Program-made: the position numbers and the translations under genes | Part shown: one piece after another, positions 17,087 to 26,435 of the stretch | Position numbering within the stretch: the stretch's first letter is position 1 | How the letters are laid out: the number at the start of each line of letters is the position of its first letter | NCBI RefSeq assembly: GCF_014195095.1 | Contig: NZ_JACIBC010000010.1 | Location: 1 to 64,000, forward strand | Length of the DNA: 64,000 bases | Origin: Rhizobium sp. BK602 | GTDB taxonomy: Bacteria; Pseudomonadota; Alphaproteobacteria; Rhizobiales; Rhizobiaceae | Direction: 5' to 3' | The notes under the pieces: generated by a model | Seen by the model: only the letters and a program-made list of their open reading frames with translations | Databases searched by the model: none | What the model was told of the DNA's origin: nothing

Positions 17087-18826
17087 CTAGAGCCTCGCAT
17101 GCGCCGGCTGCGGGCCGGAAACATCCGCCAGCCGGTAACCGTGGAACGTCGCCAGCGAATTCACCACGTCGTCGATCTCGGCGAGCAATCTCTGCGTGCT
17201 CCATCCCAATGCGCTGGCAGCGACCGTCCCGACCGTGCGCAGCCCTTCCATCGTCAGCGCACCCTCGATCGCCAGCGTGGTGCGGCGGAAGACGATATCC
17301 GACAGATGGACGACAAGTTCGCGCCGCGCGATCCAGTCGATTTCGAGAAGACTGTAATGCGAAGCGCCGGGCAGCCGCTCGGCGTCGCCATGGGCAGAAC
17401 CATGTTCCAGGATGGCCGAGGCCGTGGTGCCGTAGCGGGCCAGAAGCTCATCGACCCGCTCCGGCTCACTCCCGGTCCTGGCGGCAACGGCACGCACCCA
17501 TTCCTTCCTTGCGGCGACATCGGCGGGAAAGTCCTTGCCGCCGCCGATTGCAAGCTGCCGGGTGGAGAGGCGACGCGTCCGATTGAACCGGCCAAGCACG
17601 GTATCGGCGACCTCCTCGGCAAAGCCACGGAACGTGGTCCACTTGCCACCCACCAGCGAGATGATGGCAAAGGGGCGTTCTGCCTGTGGCTCCTGCACGG
17701 GAGCGGAATGGTCGCGGCTGATCAGCCCCGGCGACGACGCATCCGAGGCCGGCAGTGGGCGGATGCCGCTATAGGTATAGACGACCTGCTCCTCATCGAA
17801 CCGCAGTCCCGGCAGCAGCGAGCGCAAGCTCTCCAGGAAATAGTCGAGCTCCGGCGCCTCGCAGCGCACATTGTCCGGATCGGCGCTCGGAATGTCGGTC
17901 GAGCCGACCAGGGCAAGGCCGAGATAGCCATAGACCAGACAAATGCGGCCGTCGTCGGCTTCGAAATAGATCATATGGCCGTTCAGGCTGCGCACCAGCT
18001 CGGGATGGTCGAGCAGGATGTGCGATCCCTTCGTGCCACCGATCAGATGCGACGGGGCACCGAGCGCCTCGTTGACATGATCGATCCAGGGACCGGCGGC
18101 ATTGATCACGAGCTTCGGCGTGATCGAGAAGGTGCTGTCGTCCGGCCGGAGGAAGGTGAGCGTCCCGTTCGACGACGAGATCAGCGTCGTGGAATTGGCG
18201 GCGAGCGCCTTGCCGTTGGCCTCCAGCCCATCCTTCACCAATTCGTAGACCAGCCGCTCGGGCCTGCTGATCTTGGCATCGTAATAGATGCCGCCGGCGA
18301 CGATTTTCGGCGTGACATGCGGCATCTCCTTCAGCGCCCGTCGCTTGAAGACGAACCTGTGACGGGGCATGACGCGGCCGCGGGAGCCGAAGAAATCATA
18401 GAGCGCGAGCCCGATCTTGATGAGCACGGCGCCACGGCTTCTCGGCGCGGTGGTCGATCCCGTGAGCGTCCGCAGCGCCGCCCAGATGCCGCGTGTCCAG
18501 GAGAAGATCGGAACGAAAGTCGGCAGCGCCTCGACGCAATGCGGCGCATTCCTCAAGAGCAGATTGCGCTCGAGCGTCGACTGCGCCACCAATCCGAATT
18601 CGCCGGTCTCCAGATACTTCAACCCGCCATGAATGAGCCGCGACGGAGCCGCGCTCGTGCCGGAACCGAAATCGGACTTGTCGACGATAAGGCAGTCGAT
18701 GCCCTGAATTGCAAGGTCGCGAAACAGCCCGGCGCCATTCACACCCGCGCCGAGGATGACGACATCGATATCGCCATCCTGCAGTTTCGAAAAGCGTTGT
18801 TCCAGATCGGCGGCGATATCGGTCAT
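17087..18826 (-). CDS. GlpD-like polyol-phosphate (glycerol-3-phosphate) dehydrogenase
   Basis: 579 aa, longer than the erythritol-phosphate dehydrogenase at 28257 and close to GlpD/GlpA. FAD motif VVILGAGVNGAGLFRDLAIQ at ~22, then GSGTSAAPSRLIHGGLKYLE, NAAGPWIDHVNEALG, LVGSTDIPSADP and the C-terminal DAO_C domain. It oxidises a polyol phosphate and feeds electrons to quinone at the membrane. It follows an FGGY kinase gene by 23 nt, so a kinase/dehydrogenase pair is encoded, paralleling eryA/eryB. True glycerol 3-phosphate or another C4-C6 polyol phosphate is possible; no glycerol transporter is adjacent. Confidence 0.82.
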   Translation of the reverse strand: MTDIAADLEQRFSKLQDGDIDVVILGAGVNGAGLFRDLAIQGIDCLIVDKSDFGSGTSAAPSRLIHGGLKYLETGEFGLVAQSTLERNLLLRNAPHCVEALPTFVPIFSWTRGIWAALRTLTGSTTAPRSRGAVLIKIGLALYDFFGSRGRVMPRHRFVFKRRALKEMPHVTPKIVAGGIYYDAKISRPERLVYELVKDGLEANGKALAANSTTLISSSNGTLTFLRPDDSTFSITPKLVINAAGPWIDHVNEALGAPSHLIGGTKGSHILLDHPELVRSLNGHMIYFEADDGRICLVYGYLGLALVGSTDIPSADPDNVRCEAPELDYFLESLRSLLPGLRFDEEQVVYTYSGIRPLPASDASSPGLISRDHSAPVQEPQAERPFAIISLVGGKWTTFRGFAEEVADTVLGRFNRTRRLSTRQLAIGGGKDFPADVAARKEWVRAVAARTGSEPERVDELLARYGTTASAILEHGSAHGDAERLPGASHYSLLEIDWIARRELVVHLSDIVFRRTTLAIEGALTMEGLRTVGTVAASALGWSTQRLLAEIDDVVNSLATFHGYRLADVSGPQPAHARL

Positions 18827-18849
18827 GACGTCATGGTCCTGCTGAAAGT

Positions 18850-20379
18850 CTAGTGTGCGGTGTCCGCCGGCACGAGGCCGCCGATCTTCGGCCAGATAGG
18901 CGCCATGGCCTCGGCGATCTCGCGGAAAAGCGCATATCGGACACGGTATTCGGCACTGCGCCCCGCATCGGGATAAGAGGTCCTGGCAATCGCGCCGACA
19001 TTGCGGGGATCGCTCTGAGGATCGGCATAGAGCCCGACACCCGCGCCGGCGCAGAGCGCCGCTCCCCAGGCGGCCGCCTCGTCCGTTTCGGTCACCGTGA
19101 CAGGCATTCCGAGAACATCGGCAAACATCTGGACGACGACGGGATTACGGGAGATACCGCCGGCAAGCCGCGCTTCGCCGAAGGAAAAGCCGTCGCCCAG
19201 CGCATCGACGTGGATCTTGTGATTGAAGGCAATGCCCTCCAGCACGGCCCGCAGCATGTCGCCGCGATCGTGCCAGCCGCCGAGGCCGAAGAAGCCGGCG
19301 CTCGCCGAGGCGCCGTAGGGGGAGCCGAAGAGATAGGGATGGAACAGCGCGGTCGATGGACGGGCGAAGGCTGCCTCGATCTCGGGAGCAAGCAGCGTAT
19401 GAATGGACTGCCCCGCCGCCTCCGCGCCCGCGCGTTCGCCGGCGCAGAGCTTATCGAGAAACCAGTCGTAATTGGCTGTCGACGCCGGCGAGATCGACAT
19501 ATTGTTCCATAAGCCCGGTGCAATTGCGTTGCGGCAGAACCAGCGCTTGTCGACGCGCGGCTCGGACGATAGCGTCTCGTTGATCGAATAGGTGCCGGCG
19601 ATCACCGCGACCACGCCTGAGGCATACCCCCCGGCACCCAGGGCCGATGCCGTGACATCGTGGAGCCCCGCAACCACCGGCGTTCCCTCGGCAAGCCCTG
19701 TGCGACCGGCGACCGTGGCGGTGACACGACCGACGATCTCATCGGAGCGCGATGCGGGCGGAAGGGCATCCTTGAGTGCATCGAGCCCGAAGAGCGTCAG
19801 CGCGTCTTCGGAATAATCCTGGCTTCCGACATGGGTGAAAGAGGTGCTGGCCTCGGTCCGATCGGTGCCGACGACGCCGGTCAGGCAGAAACGCAGCCAG
19901 TCCTTGCAGCTCAATATGTGACCGATCCGTTCGAAACGGCTGGGCTCCTTCTCCTTGATCCAGGCAAGAAGAGCCGAGGGCGCGGAAACATGCGGAAGCT
20001 GGCCGGTGAGCGCCAAGGCGGCGTCCGCCACCGGGCTTGCCAGCCAGCGGTCGACAAGAGCGCCCGCCCGGCTGTCGAGCGACAGGATGGCACGGCCAAG
20101 CGGCTTGCGGGAGCGATCGAGCAGATAGATGCCGTCGCCATGGGCGGTCGCGGCGATCGCCTTGATGTCCGAGGCGGGCCGCTTGCTGAGCACGATGGCC
20201 TCGGCGATCGCATCCGCCGTGGCATTCCAGAGCTCGTCCATATCCCGTTCGACATGACGGGCCTTCGGGATGAACTGGGTGACGCGGCGGCGCGCCACGG
20301 CAAGCGGCGTTCCGTCGACATCGAAAATAACGGCCTTGGTGACGGTGAGACCGCTATCGATTCCGAGAAGGCTCGGCAT
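18850..20379 (-). CDS. FGGY-family carbohydrate kinase
   Basis: 509 aa from ATG 20379 (MPSLLGIDSGLTVTKAVIFD); the frame is open upstream to 20526 but that part overlaps the DeoR gene. Phosphate-1 motif GIDSGLTVTKAV, catalytic Asp region (HDVTASALGAGGYASGV), and the adenosine region LAGGISRNPVVVQMFADVLG then TDEAAAWGAALCAGAGVG identify an FGGY sugar/polyol kinase, nearer to xylulose/L-xylulose kinases than to GlpK by eye. It sits between DeoR (43 nt) and the GlpD-like gene (23 nt). Role inferred: phosphorylate the polyol oxidised by the next enzyme. Confidence 0.83.
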   Translation of the reverse strand: MPSLLGIDSGLTVTKAVIFDVDGTPLAVARRRVTQFIPKARHVERDMDELWNATADAIAEAIVLSKRPASDIKAIAATAHGDGIYLLDRSRKPLGRAILSLDSRAGALVDRWLASPVADAALALTGQLPHVSAPSALLAWIKEKEPSRFERIGHILSCKDWLRFCLTGVVGTDRTEASTSFTHVGSQDYSEDALTLFGLDALKDALPPASRSDEIVGRVTATVAGRTGLAEGTPVVAGLHDVTASALGAGGYASGVVAVIAGTYSINETLSSEPRVDKRWFCRNAIAPGLWNNMSISPASTANYDWFLDKLCAGERAGAEAAGQSIHTLLAPEIEAAFARPSTALFHPYLFGSPYGASASAGFFGLGGWHDRGDMLRAVLEGIAFNHKIHVDALGDGFSFGEARLAGGISRNPVVVQMFADVLGMPVTVTETDEAAAWGAALCAGAGVGLYADPQSDPRNVGAIARTSYPDAGRSAEYRVRYALFREIAEAMAPIWPKIGGLVPADTAH

Positions 20380-20422
20380 TCTGGTTACTCCGACTGATAG
20401 AAGGGCCGCGCGGGCGTCGCCC

Positions 20423-21265
20423 TCATGACCGGTCTTCGTCGCCCCTGGCAACGACGACGTTGATATTCGCGGTGCGCATGCGATCGACATGCGCCGCCGA
20501 TGTCTTTTCGTCGACGATGACCACATCGAACTCGCTCAGGGCCGCGAAACTGTGCAAGGCACGCCGCTCGAATTTCGTGTGATCGGCAAGAAGGATGCGC
20601 TTGGCGGCGCAATCATACATCGCCCGCTTGATGTCGACGATCTCGGGCGACTGGTGGAAGACGATGTCGTCGGTGATGGCGGACATGGAGATGAAGGCGA
20701 CATCGGCCCGCAGCCTGTTGATCTCGTTGATCGTCATCCGCCCCATGAAGGCATTGCACCAATTGTGATACTGGCCGCCGAGAGCGAGCAGCGTCACATC
20801 ATGCATCCCCTTCAGCGCATTCATGAGCGTCAGGGAATTGGTGATCGCGGTCAGCGGCACCTTGGCCGGCAGATGTGCCGCCATTTGCAGCACGGTGGTG
20901 GAATCGTCGAGGAAGATCGCCTGCCCCGGCTCGATGAACTGCATCGCGGCCGCGGCGATCATCTTCTTTTCCGCCGGCTGGCGGTTGGCGCGGTAGACGT
21001 CGCTCGATTCGATCAGGCTCGTCGCGGCCGCCGAAACGATGCCGCGCGTCTTTCGGAAGAGGCCGCGGCCGACCAGCTCGTCGACATCGCGATGCGCCGT
21101 CATCAGGCTGATGCCGAACCGCTCGGTGAGATCCTCGATGCGCATGGAGCCCTCCGCCATGACAGCCTCGGCAATCATCTGCCGGCGAACGAGCTGGCGG
21201 CTGTGCCGGCTGTCGCTTGGAAGTTCGTCCGACAGGAATGGTCCGAGATTCGTCTTCTGTGTCAC
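20423..21265 (-). CDS. DeoR-family transcriptional regulator
   Basis: 280 aa. N-terminal winged HTH (~25-80): RRQMIAEAVMAEGSMRIEDL, TERFGISLMTAHRDVDELVG. C-terminal DeoR sugar-phosphate sensor fold: QAIFLDDSTTVLQMAAHLPA, ALGGQYHNWCNAFMG, RADVAFISMSAI, KRILLADHTKFERRALH. First gene of the regulator-kinase-dehydrogenase operon, so it most likely represses it until a sugar or polyol phosphate accumulates. A distinct second DeoR (31851) controls the erythritol genes. Confidence 0.88.
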   Translation of the reverse strand: MTQKTNLGPFLSDELPSDSRHSRQLVRRQMIAEAVMAEGSMRIEDLTERFGISLMTAHRDVDELVGRGLFRKTRGIVSAAATSLIESSDVYRANRQPAEKKMIAAAAMQFIEPGQAIFLDDSTTVLQMAAHLPAKVPLTAITNSLTLMNALKGMHDVTLLALGGQYHNWCNAFMGRMTINEINRLRADVAFISMSAITDDIVFHQSPEIVDIKRAMYDCAAKRILLADHTKFERRALHSFAALSEFDVVIVDEKTSAAHVDRMRTANINVVVARGDEDRS

Positions 21266-21413
21266 TGTGGCCCCTGACGCTGGTTCTTGCCGATATGAGC
21301 CCCGTCCCGCCCATGCGGCATCGGGGCATAAGGAGGATATGGAGCAATCTCTGCCGTATCCGCAACGCTGCTGTCCATGCCGGCATGGCGCGTCCCTTAC
21401 ATATCAACGGGAA

Positions 21414-21441
21414 TATGGGGCGCCGGTGGCAGCGCCCCATA
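21414..21441 (-). terminator. Stem-loop terminator after the ery binding-protein gene
   Basis: TATGGGGCGC and GCGCCCCATA form a perfect 10-bp stem around an 8-nt loop, 5 nt past the stop of the binding-protein gene (minus strand). The following run is only weakly U-rich (ATATTCCC). It separates the ery transporter operon from the DeoR operon. Confidence 0.7.
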
Positions 21442-21446
21442 CCTGC

Positions 21447-22394
21447 TTACTGGGCCAGAACGAACGGGCCGGTGTACTTGTCGACATTGTCCTTCGTGAT
21501 CAGCAGGCAATCGAAGAGCTGCTTTTCGCTCGAAGCACCGGTCTTGCCGGTCTTGATGAAGCTGTCGGCCTGCTTGACCGCCTCTTCCGAGAAGACGGCA
21601 ACCGGCTGAAGAACGGTGTACTGAAGTTCACCGGCCTTGATCGCGGCGACGGCATCCGGGGAGCCGTCGAAACCGCCGACCTTGACGTTGGCGAGCTTGC
21701 CGGCTTCCTTCAGGGCGGCAATCGCGCCGAGCGCCATCTCGTCATTGCCGGAGATCACGCCGATGATGTCGGGATGGGCCTGCAGCATGGATTGCATCTT
21801 GTTATGGCCCTGGGTGCGGTCCCAATTGGCGACCTCCTTGGCGACCTTCTGCAGGTCCGGATATTGCGTCAGTACCGTTTCATAGCCGTTCGAACGGGTA
21901 GCGGCGTTGTTGTCCGAGGGAGCGCCGAACAGCTCGGCATACTTGCCCTTGTCACCGACGGCTTCGACCCATTGCTGGGCACCGATGGCAGCACCCTGTG
22001 CATTATTCGAGACGAGCTGCGCCTTGGCGAGGCCTTCCTGGTTGATTTCCGCATTGACGAGGATGACCGGAATACCGGCGGCAACAGCCTTTTTCACCGC
22101 GCCGACCGAACCGTCGGCATTGGCCGGATCGAGGATGATGGCGACCGACTTGTTGGTGATCGCGGTATCGATCAGGTTGCTCTCGGTGTTGGTATCGCCC
22201 TTATGGGCGCTGACCGACGCCGTGTAGCCGAGCTTCTCGGCGGTCGCCTTGGCGACATTGCCTTCCGTCAGCCAGTAGGGGTTGGACGGATCGTTGACGA
22301 TGATCGTCATCTGGCCAGCAGCCCATGCCGAGCTTACGAAGATGGGGGCTACCGCGACGGCGGCCAGAAGAATGCGCATGCCTTTCTTAAACAT
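21447..22394 (-). CDS. eryG: Erythritol ABC transporter, periplasmic binding protein
   Basis: 315 aa from ATG 22394, with SD GGGAGAGAG; the open frame to 22466 is not needed. Signal peptide ~1-24 (MFKKGMRILLAAVAVAPIFV, SSAWA). The mature protein is a type I sugar-binding protein (ribose/rhamnose class): MTIIVNDPSNPYWLTEGNVA, DPANADGSVGAVKKAVAAGI, VISGNDEMALGAIAALKEAG, GGFDGSPDAVAAIKAGELQY. It delivers substrate to the permease and ATPase encoded upstream. Gene order beside eryABCD matches the erythritol importer EryEFG of R. leguminosarum. The symbol follows that naming from memory; substrate is by context. Confidence 0.82.
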   Translation of the reverse strand: MFKKGMRILLAAVAVAPIFVSSAWAAGQMTIIVNDPSNPYWLTEGNVAKATAEKLGYTASVSAHKGDTNTESNLIDTAITNKSVAIILDPANADGSVGAVKKAVAAGIPVILVNAEINQEGLAKAQLVSNNAQGAAIGAQQWVEAVGDKGKYAELFGAPSDNNAATRSNGYETVLTQYPDLQKVAKEVANWDRTQGHNKMQSMLQAHPDIIGVISGNDEMALGAIAALKEAGKLANVKVGGFDGSPDAVAAIKAGELQYTVLQPVAVFSEEAVKQADSFIKTGKTGASSEKQLFDCLLITKDNVDKYTGPFVLAQ

Positions 22395-22506
22395 AGTCTC
22401 TCTCCCTTTGATGAGCTCTGATAGTGCCGGCAGGCCGGCGATGCTTTCCGCGATCGGCTGGCGCATCGCGCCAGGTTGGCGTCGCGGACAAGTTCGGTCG
22501 TGCGCG

Positions 22507-23559
22507 TCAGCCCGATTTGGTCCGACGCCCGTATTGAATGCTGTTCATGAGGACCGCCAGGACGATGACCGCGCCGGTGAAGACGGTTTGCCAGTAGGCC
22601 GACACGCCGATGATCACGAGACCATCCGACAGGAAGCCGATGACGAAGGCACCGAGCATGGTACCACGCACCGTGCCGCGTCCGCCCGTCAGCGCCGCGC
22701 CGCCGATCACGACGGCGGCAATCGCCGTCAATTCATAAGTGGTGCCGGCGGTCGGACCGGCCGAGGTGAGCTGCGAGGACAGGACCAGGCCGGCGATGGC
22801 GGCGCAGACGCCGGAGAACACGTAGACGAGGATCTTGACCTGCTTGACCGGCACGCCCGAAAGATCCGCCGCGCGCTCGTTGCCGCCGGAGGCATAGAGC
22901 CAGCGGCCGAAGGCGGTCTTGCTCAACACCAGGCCGCAGATGATCGCGAGCGCCGCCAGCACGATGACGCCGATCGGAATGCCGGCCAGGCGGTTGAAGC
23001 CCAGCCAGTCGAAGCCGGTATTGCCGAGCTCCGGACGGCCGCCGAGATTGTTGTAGGTGAGGCCGTTGGTCATCAACAGCGCGATGCCGCGCGCGACATA
23101 GAGCACGCCGAGCGAGGCGACGAAGGCCGGCACCTTCAGATAGGCGATGAGCACGCCGTTCACCGCGCCGACGATGGCGCCGATTGCGCAAGTGATGACG
23201 ACGACAGCCCAGACCGGCGGATACAAAATGACGCCGAAGCTCGACAGCGTGACGCCCTGCATCAGGAAGCCGGCGATGCAGCCGGCGAGCCCGAGCGTCG
23301 AACCGACCGAAAGGTCGATGCCACCATTCAGGATGACGAGCAGCATGCCGATCGCCAGAATGCCGAAGATCGCGACATGCGAGGCCATGGTCAGGAAGTT
23401 GCTGAGCGTGAAGTAGTAGGGCGACAGGAAGGAAAACACCGCGATGATGACGATCAGCGCGAAGAAGGCGCGGCCTTCCAGGATCAGCCGCACCAGACTG
23501 AAATTCCGCCGCTGACCGTTCGAAATCGATTTCTTTTCCGTGATGTTCGTGACTGACAT
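22507..23559 (-). CDS. eryF: Erythritol ABC transporter, permease
   Basis: 350 aa with 8-10 membrane segments. After a charged N-terminus, FFALIVIIAVFSFLSPYYFT begins the membrane part; the signature NGGIDLSVGSTLGLAGCIAG and AAVVIGGAALTGGRGTVRGT are the RbsC/BPD_transp_2 family motifs. Forms the inner-membrane channel with the ATPase at 23582. 22 nt downstream of the ATPase gene and 112 nt upstream of the binding-protein gene. Confidence 0.86.
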   Translation of the reverse strand: MSVTNITEKKSISNGQRRNFSLVRLILEGRAFFALIVIIAVFSFLSPYYFTLSNFLTMASHVAIFGILAIGMLLVILNGGIDLSVGSTLGLAGCIAGFLMQGVTLSSFGVILYPPVWAVVVITCAIGAIVGAVNGVLIAYLKVPAFVASLGVLYVARGIALLMTNGLTYNNLGGRPELGNTGFDWLGFNRLAGIPIGVIVLAALAIICGLVLSKTAFGRWLYASGGNERAADLSGVPVKQVKILVYVFSGVCAAIAGLVLSSQLTSAGPTAGTTYELTAIAAVVIGGAALTGGRGTVRGTMLGAFVIGFLSDGLVIIGVSAYWQTVFTGAVIVLAVLMNSIQYGRRTKSG

Positions 23560-23581
23560 AATCAGTGCTCCATGAATGCGG

Positions 23582-25126
23582 CTAGTGCGCGACCACTGCT
23601 TCGCCAGAGGCGGCCATGATCTTCTCTTTGGTGACGTCGGGACCGAATTCGGCGGATATCCTGCCGCGGTGCATGACGATGATGCGGTGGGCGATGCTCA
23701 GGCATTCGGCGACTTCCGATGTCGAATAGATCACCGCCAGGCCCTGCTTGGCGCGCTCGGCCAACAGCTTGAAAACCTCTGCCTTGGCGCCGATATCGAT
23801 ACCGCGGCTCGGTTCGTCGAGCAGGATGACCTGGGGATGGGTGGCGAGCATTTTGCCGATGACGACCTTTTGCTGGTTGCCGCCCGAAAGCGAGCCGATC
23901 GCCGCCTCGCCGCCATCGGTCTTGATGTGGACCTTGCGGATCGATTCACCCACCAGCTCCCGCTCGCGGCTGCCGGAGGTGAGGAGCCCTTTTGTGAAAG
24001 CGCCGATGCTGGCGAGCGACAGGTTGGAGCCGACCGTCATGGTCTGGACGAGGCCGTCACGCTGGCGATCCTCGGGCACGAGGACCAGCCCATTGGCGAT
24101 CCGGCCGGCAATGGTGAGGCCGGCAACGTCGCGGCCACCGAGCAGAACGCGGCCACCGCTCGGTCGCAGCCGTCCGGCGACGCATTCGAGCAGTTCGGTG
24201 CGGCCGGCGCCCATCAGGCCGTAAATGCAGACGATCTCTCCGGCGCGGACTTGCAGCGACATGCGATCGACCGCATTGTAGGCGGCGCCGGACGGGCCGG
24301 GTACGATCAGATTGTCGATGGTCAGCGCGACATCGCCGATCCTGTGGCCGGTCGGCGGGCTTCCCAGATCGAAATTGTCGCCGACCATGTTGCGCACGAT
24401 CCATTCGAGATCGATGTCCTTGCGCTCGGCATAGGCGGTCATGGCGCCATCGCGCAGCACGACGGCGTGATTGGTGATCTGAAGCGCCTCTTCGAGATGA
24501 TGCGAGATATAGACGATCGACACGCCACGGCCCGTCAGGTCGCGGATGACCTTGAAAAGCACCTCCACTTCGGTGGCGCTCAACGCCGAGGTCGGCTCAT
24601 CCATGATCAGGATGCGCGAATTCACCGAAAGCGCCCGGGCGATCTCGACAATCTGCTGCTGGCCGAGGCGCAGATCCTCGACCCGGGCAAGCGGATCGAT
24701 CTCTTCCTCCAGCTCCGCCAAAAGGGCGCGCGTCTGGCGTTCTTCCTCGGCGAAATCGACCACACCGCCCTTGATGATCTCGCGACCCATGAAGATGTTG
24801 TCGCGGACGCTGAGATTGGGCGCGAGGCTCAGTTCCTGATGGATGATGGAAACCCCGCAGGCACGCGCATGCGTCGACGAATGAAAGGTAATCGGATTGC
24901 CATCGAGGACGATCTCGCCGGAGGTCGGCTGGACGACGCCGGACAGGATTTTCATGAGCGTCGACTTGCCCGCCCCGTTCTCGCCGAACAGAGTGGTGAC
25001 CTCACCGCGATGGATGTCGAAATTCACGCCCTTGAGGGCATGAACGCTGCCATAGGATTTGGTGATGTTGCGGGCGGCGAGGACGACCTCGCCCTTCGCG
25101 CCCTCGATCCGCGGCGCCCCACTCAT
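23582..25126 (-). CDS. eryE: Erythritol ABC transporter, duplicated ATPase
   Basis: 514 aa, the two-domain RbsA/MglA type. The first half has Walker A FGENGAGKSTLMK, signature LRLGQQQIVEIARAL and Walker B ILIMDEPTSALS. The second half has the degenerate Walker A IYGLMGAGRTELLECVAGRL and the intact LSGGNQQKVVIGK and VILLDEPSRGID. Powers uptake. Its start overlaps the stop of the DUF2291 gene by 4 nt, a translationally coupled arrangement. Confidence 0.88.
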   Translation of the reverse strand: MSGAPRIEGAKGEVVLAARNITKSYGSVHALKGVNFDIHRGEVTTLFGENGAGKSTLMKILSGVVQPTSGEIVLDGNPITFHSSTHARACGVSIIHQELSLAPNLSVRDNIFMGREIIKGGVVDFAEEERQTRALLAELEEEIDPLARVEDLRLGQQQIVEIARALSVNSRILIMDEPTSALSATEVEVLFKVIRDLTGRGVSIVYISHHLEEALQITNHAVVLRDGAMTAYAERKDIDLEWIVRNMVGDNFDLGSPPTGHRIGDVALTIDNLIVPGPSGAAYNAVDRMSLQVRAGEIVCIYGLMGAGRTELLECVAGRLRPSGGRVLLGGRDVAGLTIAGRIANGLVLVPEDRQRDGLVQTMTVGSNLSLASIGAFTKGLLTSGSRERELVGESIRKVHIKTDGGEAAIGSLSGGNQQKVVIGKMLATHPQVILLDEPSRGIDIGAKAEVFKLLAERAKQGLAVIYSTSEVAECLSIAHRIIVMHRGRISAEFGPDVTKEKIMAASGEAVVAH

Positions 25127-25776
25127 TTCACGTCAACCTTGACCGGAGTAACCAGCCAGTTCTTCGGATTGATGAGCTTGAAGACACCGACGATAGACGC
25201 CGTCTTGCCGGTGAGCGCCTCGGCATCGATGCCGGCAAGCACGGCCTTCTTCATCTCGTTGTTGATCGCCGAACCGGCATCCTGATACTCGATCTGATTG
25301 GTGAACTGGCCGAACGCGATGGCGCCGGTGGCATCGCGCAGATCGGTGCCATTGATTGCCGGACCGGTCTGGACGCGGACGGTCACGTCAGCCGGAAGGC
25401 CGTCGATCTTGATGTCGTTATAGTTGGATTTGCGGGTGCCGAAGGTACCGGTGAAGGAAACCGGCATGACCGGGCCGGTGCTCGTTGCCACCCCATATTT
25501 CTCACCCGCCGCCTTCTTGTCGGCAAGCACCGCGCTCGAAAGCGTCGCGGCGTCGACCGCACGCTTCTCGACGTCCGCCTGGATCTTCGGAAACTCCTGG
25601 ACGCCATAGGTTTCCGGCGAGAAGGCTTGCTCGCGCACGTCATGCTCGGACCCGATCTTCACCACCTTCGTGTCGGCGGCGATCGCGCCGATGACGATGA
25701 GCGCCGCCGCGATGCCTGCGGCGATGAGCTTGGTGTTGCCTGGCTTGAAGGCCGCGTGTTCAGTCTGTGTATTCAT
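25123..25776 (-). CDS. DUF2291 family protein of the ery transporter operon
   Basis: 217 aa from ATG 25776 (MNTQTEHAAF). One N-terminal membrane anchor at ~15-35 (LIAAGIAAALIVIGAIAADT), then a soluble, probably periplasmic, domain: KVVKIGSEHDVREQAFSPET, TGTFGTRKSNYNDIKIDGLP, RVQTGPAINGTDLRDATGAI. These match the DUF2291 family, which recurs beside rhamnose/ribose-type sugar importers but has no proven function. First gene of the importer operon and coupled to the ATPase gene (ATGA overlap). It may assist binding-protein delivery or transporter assembly; this is inference. Confidence 0.78.
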   Translation of the reverse strand: MNTQTEHAAFKPGNTKLIAAGIAAALIVIGAIAADTKVVKIGSEHDVREQAFSPETYGVQEFPKIQADVEKRAVDAATLSSAVLADKKAAGEKYGVATSTGPVMPVSFTGTFGTRKSNYNDIKIDGLPADVTVRVQTGPAINGTDLRDATGAIAFGQFTNQIEYQDAGSAINNEMKKAVLAGIDAEALTGKTASIVGVFKLINPKNWLVTPVKVDVK

Positions 25777-26034
25777 GTTTCGGAGACCTTCGGCGTCATT
25801 TGCCGGATTGCCTGTTCGGGAAGGAAGGGTGGCGTGCGCCGGCCTATCTGGGACCCGGCTGGAATTCGGGAGCGCAAGGATATGGCGGCGGCCGCAAGCC
25901 CCGCTGGCGCAAGACCGAGCCATCGCCTGGGAAGAGTATATTCATCGAAACCTCCTCAGCATGCGAGCGCCTGTCTCCTGCAGGCACCCTACGTCGCCAC
26001 CCAATCATCCATCACGAGATTATGATATAAGTGC

Positions 26035-26062
26035 GTTATAAACGACGAAATCTATGTTATAA
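26035..26062. repeat. GTTATAA direct repeat, 21-bp phase
   Basis: GTTATAA at 26035-26041 and at 26056-26062, two helical turns apart, in the first AT-rich island of the ery control region. The second copy belongs to TCTATGTTATA, which recurs at 26425-26435 near eryA. Likely regulator half-sites or promoter elements. Confidence 0.45.
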
Positions 26063-26424
26063 TTTATCAGCCCTGTCAACAGACCTTTCTCACTGCCGAT
26101 AGCCGCCCCTCATTGATCACAGCCATGAATTCGGCACACAGGAAAAATCACAACACAACACTCCAAGTTGCCAACCTCAGGAAAAGTAACCGTGCGGATG
26201 AGAAATCACGCGAAACTATTTTTCATTAAACCATTGAATATTCATGATTTAAAAATCTAGACCACGAGCCGACAGGCAAACTGCATCTTCATCGCGAGAT
26301 CTTCGTGATCACAACCAAGCGCTTTGCGCCGGCAGCGATCCAGTCACCTTCCTGAGGTTGACAGCCGCTATCTTATATGAAAAAAATTACATTGCCAGAA
26401 AAATATTACAAGATATATGGTATC

Positions 26425-26435
26425 TCTATGTTATA
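26425..26435 (+). promoter_or_regulatory. Second TCTATGTTATA element, upstream of eryA
   Basis: Identical 11-mer to 26051-26061, 374 bp away, about 205 bp before the eryA start. ATGTTAT also recurs in the eryR promoter region (31804-31810). Confidence 0.4.

Noticed and set aside
18850..20379. Naming the FGGY kinase and GlpD-like pair glpK/glpD
   Set aside because: The kinase looks closer to xylulose-type kinases than to glycerol kinase and no glycerol transporter is linked, so a specific symbol would be unsupported.
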